From: Armatimonadota bacterium
GTDB lineage: Bacteria; Armatimonadota; Fimbriimonadia; Fimbriimonadales; Fimbriimonadaceae
NCBI GenBank assembly: GCA_020161505.1
Contig: JAIUNY010000008.1
Location: 1 to 64,000, forward strand
Direction: 5' to 3'
Length of the DNA: 64,000 nucleotides
Shown here: positions 34,200-43,255 of the stretch, piece after piece
How the letters are laid out: every line of letters begins with the position of its first letter
Numbering within the stretch: the stretch's first letter is position 1
The notes under the pieces: generated by a model
What the model saw: the letters and a program-made list of their open reading frames with translations, nothing else
The model's database searches: none
What the model was told of the DNA's origin: nothing
Program-made: the position numbers and the translations under genes

Positions 34200-36416
34200 A
34201 TGAGGACAACTATCGCCATGCTTTCGCTCTGCATCGCTCCCTTCCTGCTCTCCCAAGCTTCCGGCACTTCGCTTTCCCTGGAGTTCTCCGCGCGACCAGC
34301 CTCGGAGGTGGTCGCGGCACTTTCAAAGCAAACTTCTCAGAAAATGATGGTTGCCGGCAACCTGGCGCAGGAACCTCTCTTCGTGGACATCTCGGATCGC
34401 ACGATCGAGGAAGTGAAAGCAGCCCTAGCCAAAGCACTCCACGCGGAGTGGTCCGAACGAGATGGTCAGTGGACGCTGACCCGACCCCAATCAGTGGCGG
34501 TCCAACTTCGTCAGAAGGAAGCCATGCGGCTTGCCGCCGCTTTCCGACAAAGTCAAGAAAAGGTCATCGCCGGTCTGCCTCCCGAGGCGTGGACAGCCCA
34601 AATGGCGCAAGATTCGGTGAACAAAATCATCGCGGAACGCGAGCAGGTTCGGAAGCAAGTTCAGTTTCCGCCGGAGATGAACCTGACCATCTTCTCCAAT
34701 GGCCCAGCCATGCCCACGCCGGCGAATAGCGTACTGGGAGCCGTGATCCGCAAACTCCCCGCCGAAGTTCTTGCCGCCACTGAACCCGGCAAGCGACGAG
34801 TTCTCAGCACAAGCCCGAACCGCATGCAGGAGCGGTTGTCGCTGAACCTCGATGCCCCCATTCGTTCTTTCGTGCATGGGATGAACCTGATGGCAGAGGC
34901 TGTCCGCGCGGCCAATCGACCAGCCGGAGATGCCAACTTCTCTGGTGGACTCTCTCTCGATTTTAAGCCCGTGCAGTCCATCTCCAAAGTCAACGTTCTG
35001 CTTTGGCGCAGCTACGACGGGGATGAACTCATCGTCGGCGTTGAGATTTACGATCAGAGTTCGGCCCTCATCGGGGCCGAATCGGTCGTCTTGACCCTCC
35101 AAGCGGAGCGCGCCAATCCCGGCGATATTCCCGGAGAGGCACTGGTTTCCGATGAACTGCGAGAGTACTTCCGGATTCAAGCATCCCGTGCGAACCTCTC
35201 CGAGAGCGTTGCGAGCATGGCATGGAACATCGACGGCGATTTTGTCGTGATGAACAGCACCGATGCCCTGAGCGAACCCATGATCACGCCTGCGCTCCGG
35301 CAAAGTCTCGCCGACCCCGTGCGCCTCGACCCGCTGGCCTTCATGCTGTCTGGAGGCATCAAATCTTGGCAAGCCCAGGGAATCGACGACTACGTCATCC
35401 GGGTGCCCGATACGCTCTATACGCAGGTGCAGTCTGCCTGGAGCGGAAAGAGTGCCTCGACCACCTCTTTCGTGAGAGAGCTCATGAGCCTGTGCGAGCG
35501 TGCCGACAACGAACCACTCGCGGTTCTGCGCCCGAAACAGCCCCTGCGAGCGGAAGCCGAGCGAATCAACCGGGCGTCGCTGCGCGATCTCATGGGCGTG
35601 GTTCAGAAGCAGGGTTACACCCGATTAAGCGATCTGTGCGCTTACGTGGCCGATCGGTTCGGGCCGGGTGAAGTCGATCGATTCGACACCGACTACCTTC
35701 GATTCCTTGCCCCCTATGTCGCGAACGAGTTGCGAAACCTGCGCGGGCAAGACTATCTCTCGTGCAAGTGGCTGGCCAGTTACGGCACAAAGCTCGACGG
35801 ATTCGCGGCAGGGACGAGCAGCGCGACGCTCCTCAGCATGACCAAGCCGCAGCAAGAGGCGGTGAGATCCATGGTCTTCGATTCGCCCATTCAGCCTTCG
35901 ATCCAAGAGGGCGGGCGATCGATCGGCGTCTTTGCTTCCCAGGATACTCAAGAGGATCCGGGCGGGGCATCGGGACAATTCCTGTACCAGAATCCCACCG
36001 AACAGTATCCCAACGGACTGCCCGGAGACTCAACCCTGACCTTGAAAATCAAAGACGAAAACGGTGTCCTGGCTCGACCGGCGTCCCAAAAGTCAGGGCG
36101 CATCATGAGCGCAACCGTACTCGGCCTGATCCTCGGGATGATGGACAGCGCCCAGAACTCCGATGTCCGTGTTCTCGTCCCGAGTTTTGCCGAGTATCTT
36201 CCCGCGACGGTTCGCGGCCTCAGCATCACCGGAACCATCGGGAAGTCGCAGTTCCTCATGACCCGCCACCGCGACGGATACACCGCTCCAGGAGCCAAAG
36301 CCTTAACCTTCACCGAGATGGATCAGGCGTTTCGGGATAAGGTCGATGCCATGCGAAAGCGCAGCTCCGGCACCGATTGGGGATGGCGCGGCGGGCCAAC
36401 GGTTCCACCCCGTTAA
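34200..36416 (+). CDS. Large exported protein with STN-like N-terminal domain, unknown
   Basis: ATG 34200 gives a signal peptide (MRTTIAMLSLCIAPFLLSQA) and 738 residues. Residues about 25-95 look like a secretin/TonB short N-terminal (STN) domain: SLEFSARPASEVVAALSKQT, FVDISDRTIEEVKAALAKAL and WSERDGQWTLTR. The rest is unfamiliar: a helical stretch (KEAMRLAAAFRQSQEKV), a beta region with DGDELIVGVEIYDQS, a long alpha-rich middle and an end with YLPATVRGLSITGTIGK. No membrane barrel or secretin domain was found, so it is not a full secretin. Single gene between a terminator and dinB. Confidence 0.65.
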   Translation: MRTTIAMLSLCIAPFLLSQASGTSLSLEFSARPASEVVAALSKQTSQKMMVAGNLAQEPLFVDISDRTIEEVKAALAKALHAEWSERDGQWTLTRPQSVAVQLRQKEAMRLAAAFRQSQEKVIAGLPPEAWTAQMAQDSVNKIIAEREQVRKQVQFPPEMNLTIFSNGPAMPTPANSVLGAVIRKLPAEVLAATEPGKRRVLSTSPNRMQERLSLNLDAPIRSFVHGMNLMAEAVRAANRPAGDANFSGGLSLDFKPVQSISKVNVLLWRSYDGDELIVGVEIYDQSSALIGAESVVLTLQAERANPGDIPGEALVSDELREYFRIQASRANLSESVASMAWNIDGDFVVMNSTDALSEPMITPALRQSLADPVRLDPLAFMLSGGIKSWQAQGIDDYVIRVPDTLYTQVQSAWSGKSASTTSFVRELMSLCERADNEPLAVLRPKQPLRAEAERINRASLRDLMGVVQKQGYTRLSDLCAYVADRFGPGEVDRFDTDYLRFLAPYVANELRNLRGQDYLSCKWLASYGTKLDGFAAGTSSATLLSMTKPQQEAVRSMVFDSPIQPSIQEGGRSIGVFASQDTQEDPGGASGQFLYQNPTEQYPNGLPGDSTLTLKIKDENGVLARPASQKSGRIMSATVLGLILGMMDSAQNSDVRVLVPSFAEYLPATVRGLSITGTIGKSQFLMTRHRDGYTAPGAKALTFTEMDQAFRDKVDAMRKRSSGTDWGWRGGPTVPPR

Positions 36417-36444
36417 CCGCGCCAGCGTGTGCTAGGCTCTCCGC

Positions 36445-36909
36445 ATGACTCACGAAGAAGCCCTCAAACCGCTCGACTCCGCGATCTGGGAAATGAGCGA
36501 GGCCTTTGATGGCCTTGAGGACAAAGATGTGTGGATTCGTCCCCATCCGCGATTGCTCAGCGTCGGCGAGCTGGCCGCACATGTGGCCTACGGCGAGGTG
36601 GTCTCGATTCTCGGTTCGTTCGAGAGTCCGCTCCTCGCCCCGTCCATCCGCTACTACCCGGTTACGATTGAGGAGCCGGTGACCGCCAATCTCGGCGCGA
36701 CCGAGCTGTATGAGGAGGTCAAGAGGATTCACGAAGCCTGCCGCGCCTTCGTCCTGGAAACTCGACCCGACCTCGACTCCCTTAGCCCCCATCGCGAAGA
36801 ATGGACGTGGAGCTATGTGCTGGAATACATGGCCTTCCACATCGCGTACCACACAGGTCAGATGTACTCGGTACGGCATTTGATGGGGCACGAGACCAAC
36901 AACAACTAG
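36445..36909 (+). CDS. DinB-like (DUF664-type) protein
   Basis: A 154-residue four-helix-bundle protein of the DinB/YfiT superfamily. A potential metal site is formed by a His in GELAAHVAYGEVV and the late HxxxH in MAFHIAYHTGQMYSVRHLM. Such proteins are metal-dependent thiol transferases or S-transferases, or stress proteins; substrate unknown. Starts 28 bp after the large exported protein, with a short leader of its own, and ends at a hairpin. Confidence 0.8.
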   Translation: MTHEEALKPLDSAIWEMSEAFDGLEDKDVWIRPHPRLLSVGELAAHVAYGEVVSILGSFESPLLAPSIRYYPVTIEEPVTANLGATELYEEVKRIHEACRAFVLETRPDLDSLSPHREEWTWSYVLEYMAFHIAYHTGQMYSVRHLMGHETNNN

Positions 36910-36932
36910 CCCTCCCCGAGTTCAAGGAGGGC
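36909..36932. terminator. Convergent terminator hairpin
   Basis: A 7-bp stem (GCCCTCC at 36909-36915, GGAGGGC at 36926-36932) with a 10-nt loop between dinB and the convergent PEP-CTERM gene. T-run weak in both directions. Confidence 0.5.
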
Positions 36933-36953
36933 CAACTCTGGACTTGCGGCCGC

Positions 36954-37682
36954 TTAGTTCTTAGCGCGTCGCTTGCGGGCAGCGATTGCAGCAACCCCGA
37001 GCCCGAGCAAGGTCATCGTCGCCGGCTCTGGAACGGCTTCTGCGTCGAAGCTCATGGTCAAACCATTGAATTGGGGCGAGACCGTCCCACCGAACTCCAC
37101 GCTGTACCCGAGCATCGAAGAATTCGAAGGGTAGCTCGTGATGTTCAAGATAGGATAGAGATCCATGTAGAGCGTGTAAGCCGTGTTTGCGGCAAGGATC
37201 GTATTCGGAATCCCGTTGGCGAGATTCTCAATGTAGACCCCTTGAGCGGTGCGGCTTGTGAGGTACGTGGAGTACTCAGCATCCGGCGCAAAGGCTCCGA
37301 AGTAGAGCATGGCCCGGTAGAAATTGGTCGCGGAATATGTTGCGGTCGAACCACCACTGACGACTTCTTTCCCGTTGTAGTTGACGGCGATGTTGCTCAG
37401 CGACACAGGTGCCGCGCCGGTCGTGAGGGTGAAGTACGCGGAAGACTGGTGGAGGAAGCCGGTGGCGGTTCCCGTCATTTGCGCGGTCACGTCCCCGCGA
37501 AGGTTGAAAGAATAGGATGATCCGCTGACCGCGTGTGCGTGAGAGACGTTCGACTGGAACGTGCCATCTGTTCCACCAGAGAAGCCCCCAGCCCATTGTG
37601 AGCCAGCGTTGGACACGGTGATCGGCTGAGCGAAACTTGCCGCAGCCACGACGACGAAACTAAGAGAGAGGATAGTTTTCAT
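36954..37682 (-). CDS. PEP-CTERM sorting domain protein
   Basis: A 242-residue secreted surface protein. The signal peptide is MKTILSLSFVVVAAASFAQ. The middle is Ser/Thr/Gly/Asn-rich and beta-structured (SSAYFTLTTGAAPVSLSNI, YSATNFYRAMLYFG). The end carries the sorting signal VPEPATMTLLGLGVAAIAARKRR: VPEP motif, hydrophobic helix, basic cluster. An exosortase (EpsH type) should process it and attach it to the extracellular matrix; none is encoded in this window. ATG 37682 is chosen over an upstream in-frame ATG because it begins the signal peptide. Ligand unknown. Confidence 0.9.
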   Translation of the reverse strand: MKTILSLSFVVVAAASFAQPITVSNAGSQWAGGFSGGTDGTFQSNVSHAHAVSGSSYSFNLRGDVTAQMTGTATGFLHQSSAYFTLTTGAAPVSLSNIAVNYNGKEVVSGGSTATYSATNFYRAMLYFGAFAPDAEYSTYLTSRTAQGVYIENLANGIPNTILAANTAYTLYMDLYPILNITSYPSNSSMLGYSVEFGGTVSPQFNGLTMSFDAEAVPEPATMTLLGLGVAAIAARKRRAKN

Positions 37683-37870
37683 TTTTTTGCTCCAATCCAG
37701 GCGCGAGGCAATTCCTCGCGAATACAACTACTATAAACGCTCACCCCAGATTTGTCAAGGGACGTGTCGCACTTTTTGTCCCGAATCCACGCGACTCTTC
37801 TCGGTCAGAGTGCGGTCATCCTGCGGATGAGGCCGCTCGCGAATCGCACCAAACCGGATACACTCCATCC

Positions 37871-39484
37871 ATGTCCGACCGCGTCGTCCTTGGCCCCGAT
37901 TCGAATCAAGCTCTCGGAATTGGCCAGTTCGCAATCGACTTCATGAATGGCACCCTTGGCCCAGGGCCGAGTGAAAAAGTGCTCGAACGCACGCGCATGT
38001 TCCACACCGATGCCGTGCTCTGCGGGGTTTCCGCCCTCGCTCTCGGAACCAACGCTCCCAAGGTATTGCGAGAAGAAGCCCTCCGATATCGCGCCGAGGA
38101 TCCCAGCCATGCCGCGATGGTGTTCGGACACAACCAAGGTGTGATGCCGGAAAAGGCGATTGTCGCCAATTCCAGCGCGGTGCGGGAGTGGGATAGCAAC
38201 GGAACCAACTTCGGATTCCGCCCTGAACTCGGCCACACGGCGGGCGAATTTGGTCACAACGATTTCTATCCCGTCGCGATCGCCGCCTGTCAACAGCGGG
38301 CCCTCGATGGTGCGACGGCTCTCAAGGCGATGGTGCTTCTCGATGAGATTCGTGGCAGGCTTGCCGAGGTTTTCTCCCTCAAGAGCTACAAGATCGACCA
38401 CGTCTTGCATGGAGGAATCGCGAGCGCAGCCACCTACGGCGCACTCCTCGGGGCAACTGCCGAGCAGATCGAGAGCGCGATCGGCATGGTCGTCGCCCAC
38501 GCGACCCCGTGGCGGGCGATTCGCGCGGGCAAGCAGCTCAGCGACTCTAAAGGGGCAAGCGCGGCGATCACGACCGAATTCGCCATCCTCAGCATGATCC
38601 GGTCGATGAACGGGTTCCGAGGGCCCCGCGACATCTTCCGCAACCCCGAGGCCATCTTCCGATTCTTTGAACCGACCACCGAGGGCGCGGAACGCTGGAA
38701 AGAAGCCGGAAACAGCCCCGTCGAACTCGTGCTGAGCCACAGCGGCGACGACTTTGCCGTGATGGGGATGCACTTCAAGCTCGGGCTCTACGAACATCAA
38801 AGTGCCGGTGCGTTGCAGGGCGCAATTGACCTCCTCGCGGCTCATCCACACTTGCTCAGCGATGGCAAGGGCGGCGAAATCAAGAAGATCACGATCACCG
38901 CGTATGAACCAGCGTTTGGCATCATCGGCAACCCGATGAAGAAGGACCCCAAGACCCGCCAGAGCGCCGATCACTCCATGGCGTACATCGTCTCCACACT
39001 GATTCGCAAGGCCCTGGAGCTTCATGCGGAGCAGGGAAGTCTTCCCTCGGGTGGCGGCGCGAACGACGCGATCTGGAAGGCACTGATGCTGAGTCCCTAC
39101 GACTACGAAGTCAGCGACAAGGCGATTTTCGAGCCAGTGGCGCGGGATTTGATGCAGAAAATCGACTTCCGCCACGGCGGGGCGGAGTACGACGCCAAGT
39201 ATCCCGACGGCATCCCGACGAGCATCATCATCGAGGATTCGGCAGGGAAGAGCTACGATTCCGGCCTCGTGATGTACCCGGCTGGCCATGCCCGGAACAC
39301 CACCGCGGACCTGGGCGACATCCTCGACTACAAGTTCGCCTTGCTGGGTGGCCTCGGGCTTGCCGACGAAGAGAAGTCCACCGAAGTCATCGAGCGGTTG
39401 AATCGACTCGGCGATCTCGACGCGTTCGATCTGGCCTCGCTCTATGATTTCGAGATCGCGGATCGCTCCGATTACCAAGACTGA
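37871..39484 (+). CDS. MmgE/PrpD family protein (2-methylcitrate dehydratase-like)
   Basis: A 537-residue member of the family that includes 2-methylcitrate dehydratase PrpD and cis-aconitate decarboxylase. Family features: VLERTRMFHTDAVLCGVSAL, VANSSAVREWDSNGTNFGF, HTAGEFGHNDFYPVAIAAC, LDEIRGRLAEVFSL, HVLHGGIASAATYGALLG, AIGMVVAHATPWRAIRAGKQLSDSK and FGIIGNPMKKDPKTRQSADHSM. The catalytic region is intact. No prpB, prpC or acnD is nearby, so a complete methylcitrate cycle is not shown here. The 188-bp gap before it must hold its promoter. Confidence 0.82.
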   Translation: MSDRVVLGPDSNQALGIGQFAIDFMNGTLGPGPSEKVLERTRMFHTDAVLCGVSALALGTNAPKVLREEALRYRAEDPSHAAMVFGHNQGVMPEKAIVANSSAVREWDSNGTNFGFRPELGHTAGEFGHNDFYPVAIAACQQRALDGATALKAMVLLDEIRGRLAEVFSLKSYKIDHVLHGGIASAATYGALLGATAEQIESAIGMVVAHATPWRAIRAGKQLSDSKGASAAITTEFAILSMIRSMNGFRGPRDIFRNPEAIFRFFEPTTEGAERWKEAGNSPVELVLSHSGDDFAVMGMHFKLGLYEHQSAGALQGAIDLLAAHPHLLSDGKGGEIKKITITAYEPAFGIIGNPMKKDPKTRQSADHSMAYIVSTLIRKALELHAEQGSLPSGGGANDAIWKALMLSPYDYEVSDKAIFEPVARDLMQKIDFRHGGAEYDAKYPDGIPTSIIIEDSAGKSYDSGLVMYPAGHARNTTADLGDILDYKFALLGGLGLADEEKSTEVIERLNRLGDLDAFDLASLYDFEIADRSDYQD

Positions 39485-39504
39485 CTTTCGGTAAGGAGCA
39501 AAAG

Positions 39505-39541
39505 AAATCAGCCCGCAGAGTGATTTCTGCGGGCTGATTTT
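39505..39541. terminator. Bidirectional terminator
   Basis: A perfect 15-bp stem (AAATCAGCCCGCAGA at 39505-39519, TCTGCGGGCTGATTT at 39526-39540) with a 6-nt loop. T-runs form on both sides, so it ends both the PrpD-like gene and lysS. Confidence 0.9.
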
Positions 39542-39544
39542 GGT

Positions 39545-41101
39545 TCAGTCCTCGTCCTCGTCGTCGTCGCCTTGCGGTTTGTCTGGGCGCATCATGGGGA
39601 AGAGCAAGATCTCCCGCAAATGCTCGGCCCCCGTGAGGAGCATGACCAGTCGGTCGATGCCAATTCCGCAGCCGCCGGTGGGGGGCATGCCGTTTTCGAG
39701 GGCGAACAGGAAATCCTCATCCATCGGATGGGCTTCGTCGTCACCTTTGGCACGCTCGCCCAGCTGTTGCTCAAATCGCTCGCGCTGGTCGATCGGGTCG
39801 TTGATCTCGCTGAAGGCATTGCAGACCTCGCGGCCCAGCACGTAGCCTTCAAATCGCCGCGTGAACCCCGGGCGATTCGGATCCTTCTTCGCCAGAGGGG
39901 AAGTCTCGATCGGGTAGCCGATCACAAAGGTCGGCTCCTGGAGATGAGGTTCAACGAAGTGCTCGAGCAGCTTCTCGATGACGCCACCGAGGTTGTTTTC
40001 CTTCTCCGTCGGAAGCCCAACGCGCTTCATCGCTGCCTTCGCCGACTCCAGATCGCGGAGTTCCTCCGGGGCAATGCCGGATCGCTCGTGGATCGCAGTG
40101 AGCATGTCCACGCGGTGCCACGGCTTGCCAAAGTCCAGCCCGTGAAGCTCGGTTGTCCCGAACACTTTCTGCGCGACATCCTTAAACAGATCCTCGACGC
40201 AGGACATCATGTCTTCGAGGTTCGCGTAGGCTTCGTACCATTCCAGAAGCGTGAACTCGGGGTTGTGGCGATTGCTCACACCCTCGTTTCGGAACACGCG
40301 CCCGATCTCGTACACCTTTGGCACATCGCCGCAGATGATCCGCTTGAGATACAGCTCCAGCGAAATGCGGAGCTTGACGTCCATGTCGTACGCGTTGTAG
40401 TGCGTCTTGAATGGTCGCGCCGCCGCGCCGCCTGCTTCGAGTTGAAGCATCGGAGTTTCGACCTCAAAGTATCCTCGGTCGTCGAAGAAACGCCGCACCG
40501 CGCTCACAATTCGCGACCGGTTGAGGAGCATGGATCGCGCATCCTTTTTCGCGACCAGGTCGAGATTGCGATGGCGATAACGCTGATCGACGTCGCTCAG
40601 GCCATACCACTGTTCGCCATCCTTTTCCTTGCCCAGCGGCAGAGTGTGGAGGCTCTTGCTGAGCGGGGTGAGGCTGCGGACATAGATCGACTGCTCACCG
40701 GTCTTCGTGCGGAACAGGTAGCCAGTGATCCCAACGTGGTCACCAATATCCAGCAGCTTGAAGGCCGCCCAGGCTCCGGGTTGAAGCTCGTCGAGGTCGT
40801 TCTTGCGGAAATAGGCTTGAATCTTGTCGTCGCCATCCGAGACGTTAGCGAACGCCGCTTTGCCCATCTCGCGCAGACTCACGAGGCGTCCGGCCAGAGA
40901 GATCGTCTTGGTTGCGATGTCTTCGGGGCTCGGATGTCCGTCGTCGCCGGGAGCAGGAGCGAGGTCATCGAAACGTTTATGGAGATCGGCGATGGAAGTC
41001 GGCGTGTCAAAGCGCTCGACGGCAAAAGGGTCAAAGCCGAGCTCGCGGAGCTTGGCCAGCTTTTCCAAACGCAGGTCTCGAATCGTTAGATCGTCGCTCA
41101 T
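39545..41101 (-). CDS. lysS: Lysyl-tRNA synthetase, class II
   Basis: Charges tRNA-Lys. N-terminal OB-fold anticodon-binding domain ([37 protein letters not shown]); catalytic core with motif 1 area [18 protein letters not shown], motif 2 [18 protein letters not shown] and motif 3 [15 protein letters not shown]. The lysine-site region [13 protein letters not shown] is present. At 518 residues it is normal; it ends in an acidic tail (GDDDEDED) that is not part of the usual core. Divergent from the ABC exporter; terminates at 39505-39541. Confidence 0.95.
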   Translation of the reverse strand: MSDDLTIRDLRLEKLAKLRELGFDPFAVERFDTPTSIADLHKRFDDLAPAPGDDGHPSPEDIATKTISLAGRLVSLREMGKAAFANVSDGDDKIQAYFRKNDLDELQPGAWAAFKLLDIGDHVGITGYLFRTKTGEQSIYVRSLTPLSKSLHTLPLGKEKDGEQWYGLSDVDQRYRHRNLDLVAKKDARSMLLNRSRIVSAVRRFFDDRGYFEVETPMLQLEAGGAAARPFKTHYNAYDMDVKLRISLELYLKRIICGDVPKVYEIGRVFRNEGVSNRHNPEFTLLEWYEAYANLEDMMSCVEDLFKDVAQKVFGTTELHGLDFGKPWHRVDMLTAIHERSGIAPEELRDLESAKAAMKRVGLPTEKENNLGGVIEKLLEHFVEPHLQEPTFVIGYPIETSPLAKKDPNRPGFTRRFEGYVLGREVCNAFSEINDPIDQRERFEQQLGERAKGDDEAHPMDEDFLFALENGMPPTGGCGIGIDRLVMLLTGAEHLREILLFPMMRPDKPQGDDDEDED

Positions 41102-41223
41102 GGGTCGGACTCCACCGTACCCGCGATGACAATTCCGATCAGGGACGGGCTGATTTCAGAGATTTGCTCCCGCAATCGCCAGGGAAGTGGGCTTAGGCCT
41201 CGTAGAATCGCGTAAATGTCATA

Positions 41224-41234
41224 ATAATGATTAT
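41224..41234. promoter_or_regulatory. Fur-family-like operator between lysS and the ABC exporter
   Basis: The palindrome ATAAT-G-ATTAT lies in an AT-rich patch of an otherwise GC-rich gap. On the reverse strand, GATAATCATTATT matches 12 of 13 bases of half the Fur consensus (GATAATCATTATC). It is about 95 bp ahead of the exporter start and 120 bp ahead of lysS. Could be a site for Fur, PerR or Zur. Confidence 0.35.
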
Positions 41235-41329
41235 CGGCAGTATTGTTCAACCCCTTCCCCCACCACTTTACCAACCAGCGGACGCCGTGGCATAGAGGCG
41301 CGGTGTGGAGGGCGGTAACCTAACGCGCA

Positions 41330-43189
41330 GTGTCTGACGCCACCTCCCCTGCCCCGACCAGCCCCGAGAAGCCTGAAATGACCAAGGCCGAACGGAAAGC
41401 CGCCGATCGGATTCTCCTTCGCCGGATCGTCGAGCTGTTCAAGCCGCATCTCGGGATGGTTCTGATGACCACCGGCGCGGTGCTTGTCGGCGTCATCCTG
41501 GGATTGGTTCCGCCTTACCTCATCAAGTCGATCATCGACGAAGGCATCGCCAAGCAAGATTTGGGCGTCATTGGCCGCGATTCACTCTGGATGCTCCTGG
41601 CCGTGCTGGCTGGCGCAGGATTTACGCTTCTCTATGGCTATTGGGGCGTGATGATCGGGCAAAAGATCATGTTCACGCTGCGGCAGAAGCTCTATGAACA
41701 CTTGCAAGGGATGTCGCTCCGATTCTTCACCTCGACACGAACCGGCGAAATTCAAACCCGTCTCATCAGCGACGTCCAGGGAGTCCAGACAGTTGTCAGC
41801 AACACGCTGGTTGATCAAGTCAGCAACATCGGCATCGTCATCAGCACCCTCATTGCGATGTTCCTGATGGATTGGCGGCTGACCTTGCTGAGTATCGGCC
41901 TCGTCCCGCTGTTTGCCGTCATTGGCAAGGGAGTCGGCGAATTTGCCCGCAAGGTTCGCCAAGGAACCCAAGAACAGACCGGCGAACTCAACGCGATGAT
42001 GCAGGAAACCCTAAGCGTGAGCGGAATCCTTCTCACCAAGGCAGTGGGCCGCCAAGACTTGCTCGCCAACCGATTCCGGGTCGAGAACGACAAGCTCGCC
42101 GGCTGGCTCATCAAGAGCAGCGTCGTCCAGTACCTCTTCTTTGGCATGATCCGGCTGATCACCCAGCTGGCCCCCGCGCTTGTCTACTGGCTTGCCGGAT
42201 GGCTCCTGGTCGCTCGAGGAGATACCTCGATCACCGTGGGCATGCTGGTCGCGTTCACCGGACTCCAAATCCGACTCTATTTCCCGATGACCGGCCTCCT
42301 GAGCGCACAGGTCGAGATTCTCTCGTCTCTCGCCCTCTTCCAGCGGATTTTCGAGTACCTCGATCTGCCGCGCGACATCAAGGATCACCCCAAGGCGGTT
42401 TCGATGACTCCAGCTCAGCTGAAGGGCAAAGTCGAGTTCCGCGACGTGGTCTTTGCCTACGATCCTGATGCTGAAACCCCAACCCTCAAGAGCTTGAATT
42501 TCACGGCTGAGCCGGGGCAGCTCGTCGCTCTCGTCGGGCCGAGCGGGGCGGGAAAGACTACTCTGACCTACCTCATTCCCCGCCTGTACGATGCCGACGC
42601 GGGACAGGTGCTCATCGACGATACAGACGTCAAGGAGATCAAACTCGCTGATCTCTCAACGCTCGTCGGAGCGGTGACTCAGGAAACCTACCTGATGCAC
42701 ACCTCAGTCAAGGAAAACCTCCGAGTCGCGAAGCCCGAGGCCACTGACGAGGAACTGATCGCGGCCTGCAAAGCCGCAGCGATCCACGACCACATTGCAG
42801 GCCTGGAGCAAGGCTACGACACCATCGTCGGAGAGCGGGGCTACAAGCTGAGCGGAGGCGAAAAGCAGCGGCTCGCCATCGCCCGTGCGATCCTCAAGAA
42901 TCCCAAGATTCTCATCCTCGATGAAGCCACGTCGGCTCTCGACACCCGTTCCGAGCGGTTGATCCAGGAGTCCTTGGCTGGCCTCATGCAAGGCCGAACC
43001 ACCTTCGCCATCGCCCACCGACTCTCGACCATCCTAGCCGCAGATCAGATTCTCGTGCTGGAGAAAGGTGCGATTGTCGAACGAGGTCGCCACGCCGAGC
43101 TACTCGCCCAGGGTGGCCTCTACTCCCGGCTCTACAACGAGCAGATTTCGGTCGAGAATCGCGAGACAGAGGGCGCATCACCGGGCTAG
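41330..43189 (+). CDS. MsbA-like ABC exporter (fused permease and ATPase)
   Basis: A 619-residue half-transporter that dimerises. Six membrane helices in the first 330 residues (LGMVLMTTGAVLVGVILGLV, WMLLAVLAGAGFTLLYG, NIGIVISTLIAMFLM, and others) with the FFTSTRTGEIQTRLISDV coupling region. The ATPase has Walker A GPSGAGKTT, Q-loop TQETYLM, signature LSGGEKQRLAIARAI, Walker B ILILDEATSALD and H-loop IAHRLSTI. GTG start. Members export lipids, lipopeptides or drugs; substrate unknown. A Fur-like palindrome in its leader hints at metal or peroxide control. Confidence 0.9.
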   Translation: MSDATSPAPTSPEKPEMTKAERKAADRILLRRIVELFKPHLGMVLMTTGAVLVGVILGLVPPYLIKSIIDEGIAKQDLGVIGRDSLWMLLAVLAGAGFTLLYGYWGVMIGQKIMFTLRQKLYEHLQGMSLRFFTSTRTGEIQTRLISDVQGVQTVVSNTLVDQVSNIGIVISTLIAMFLMDWRLTLLSIGLVPLFAVIGKGVGEFARKVRQGTQEQTGELNAMMQETLSVSGILLTKAVGRQDLLANRFRVENDKLAGWLIKSSVVQYLFFGMIRLITQLAPALVYWLAGWLLVARGDTSITVGMLVAFTGLQIRLYFPMTGLLSAQVEILSSLALFQRIFEYLDLPRDIKDHPKAVSMTPAQLKGKVEFRDVVFAYDPDAETPTLKSLNFTAEPGQLVALVGPSGAGKTTLTYLIPRLYDADAGQVLIDDTDVKEIKLADLSTLVGAVTQETYLMHTSVKENLRVAKPEATDEELIAACKAAAIHDHIAGLEQGYDTIVGERGYKLSGGEKQRLAIARAILKNPKILILDEATSALDTRSERLIQESLAGLMQGRTTFAIAHRLSTILAADQILVLEKGAIVERGRHAELLAQGGLYSRLYNEQISVENRETEGASPG

Positions 43190-43255
43190 CCGCGGGTTTC
43201 TCGCGCTACACAAGGCGCCACGGTCACGCCCCACTTGAGGCAGAATGGGGAAGAG

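Noticed and set aside
37805-39478. 557-codon open frame antisense to the PrpD-like gene
   Set aside because: The plus-strand product is a clear MmgE/PrpD protein; the antisense one has no recognisable feature.
39572-41089. 505-codon open frame antisense to lysS
   Set aside because: lysS has class II motifs 1-3; the antisense frame is a mirror effect of codon bias.
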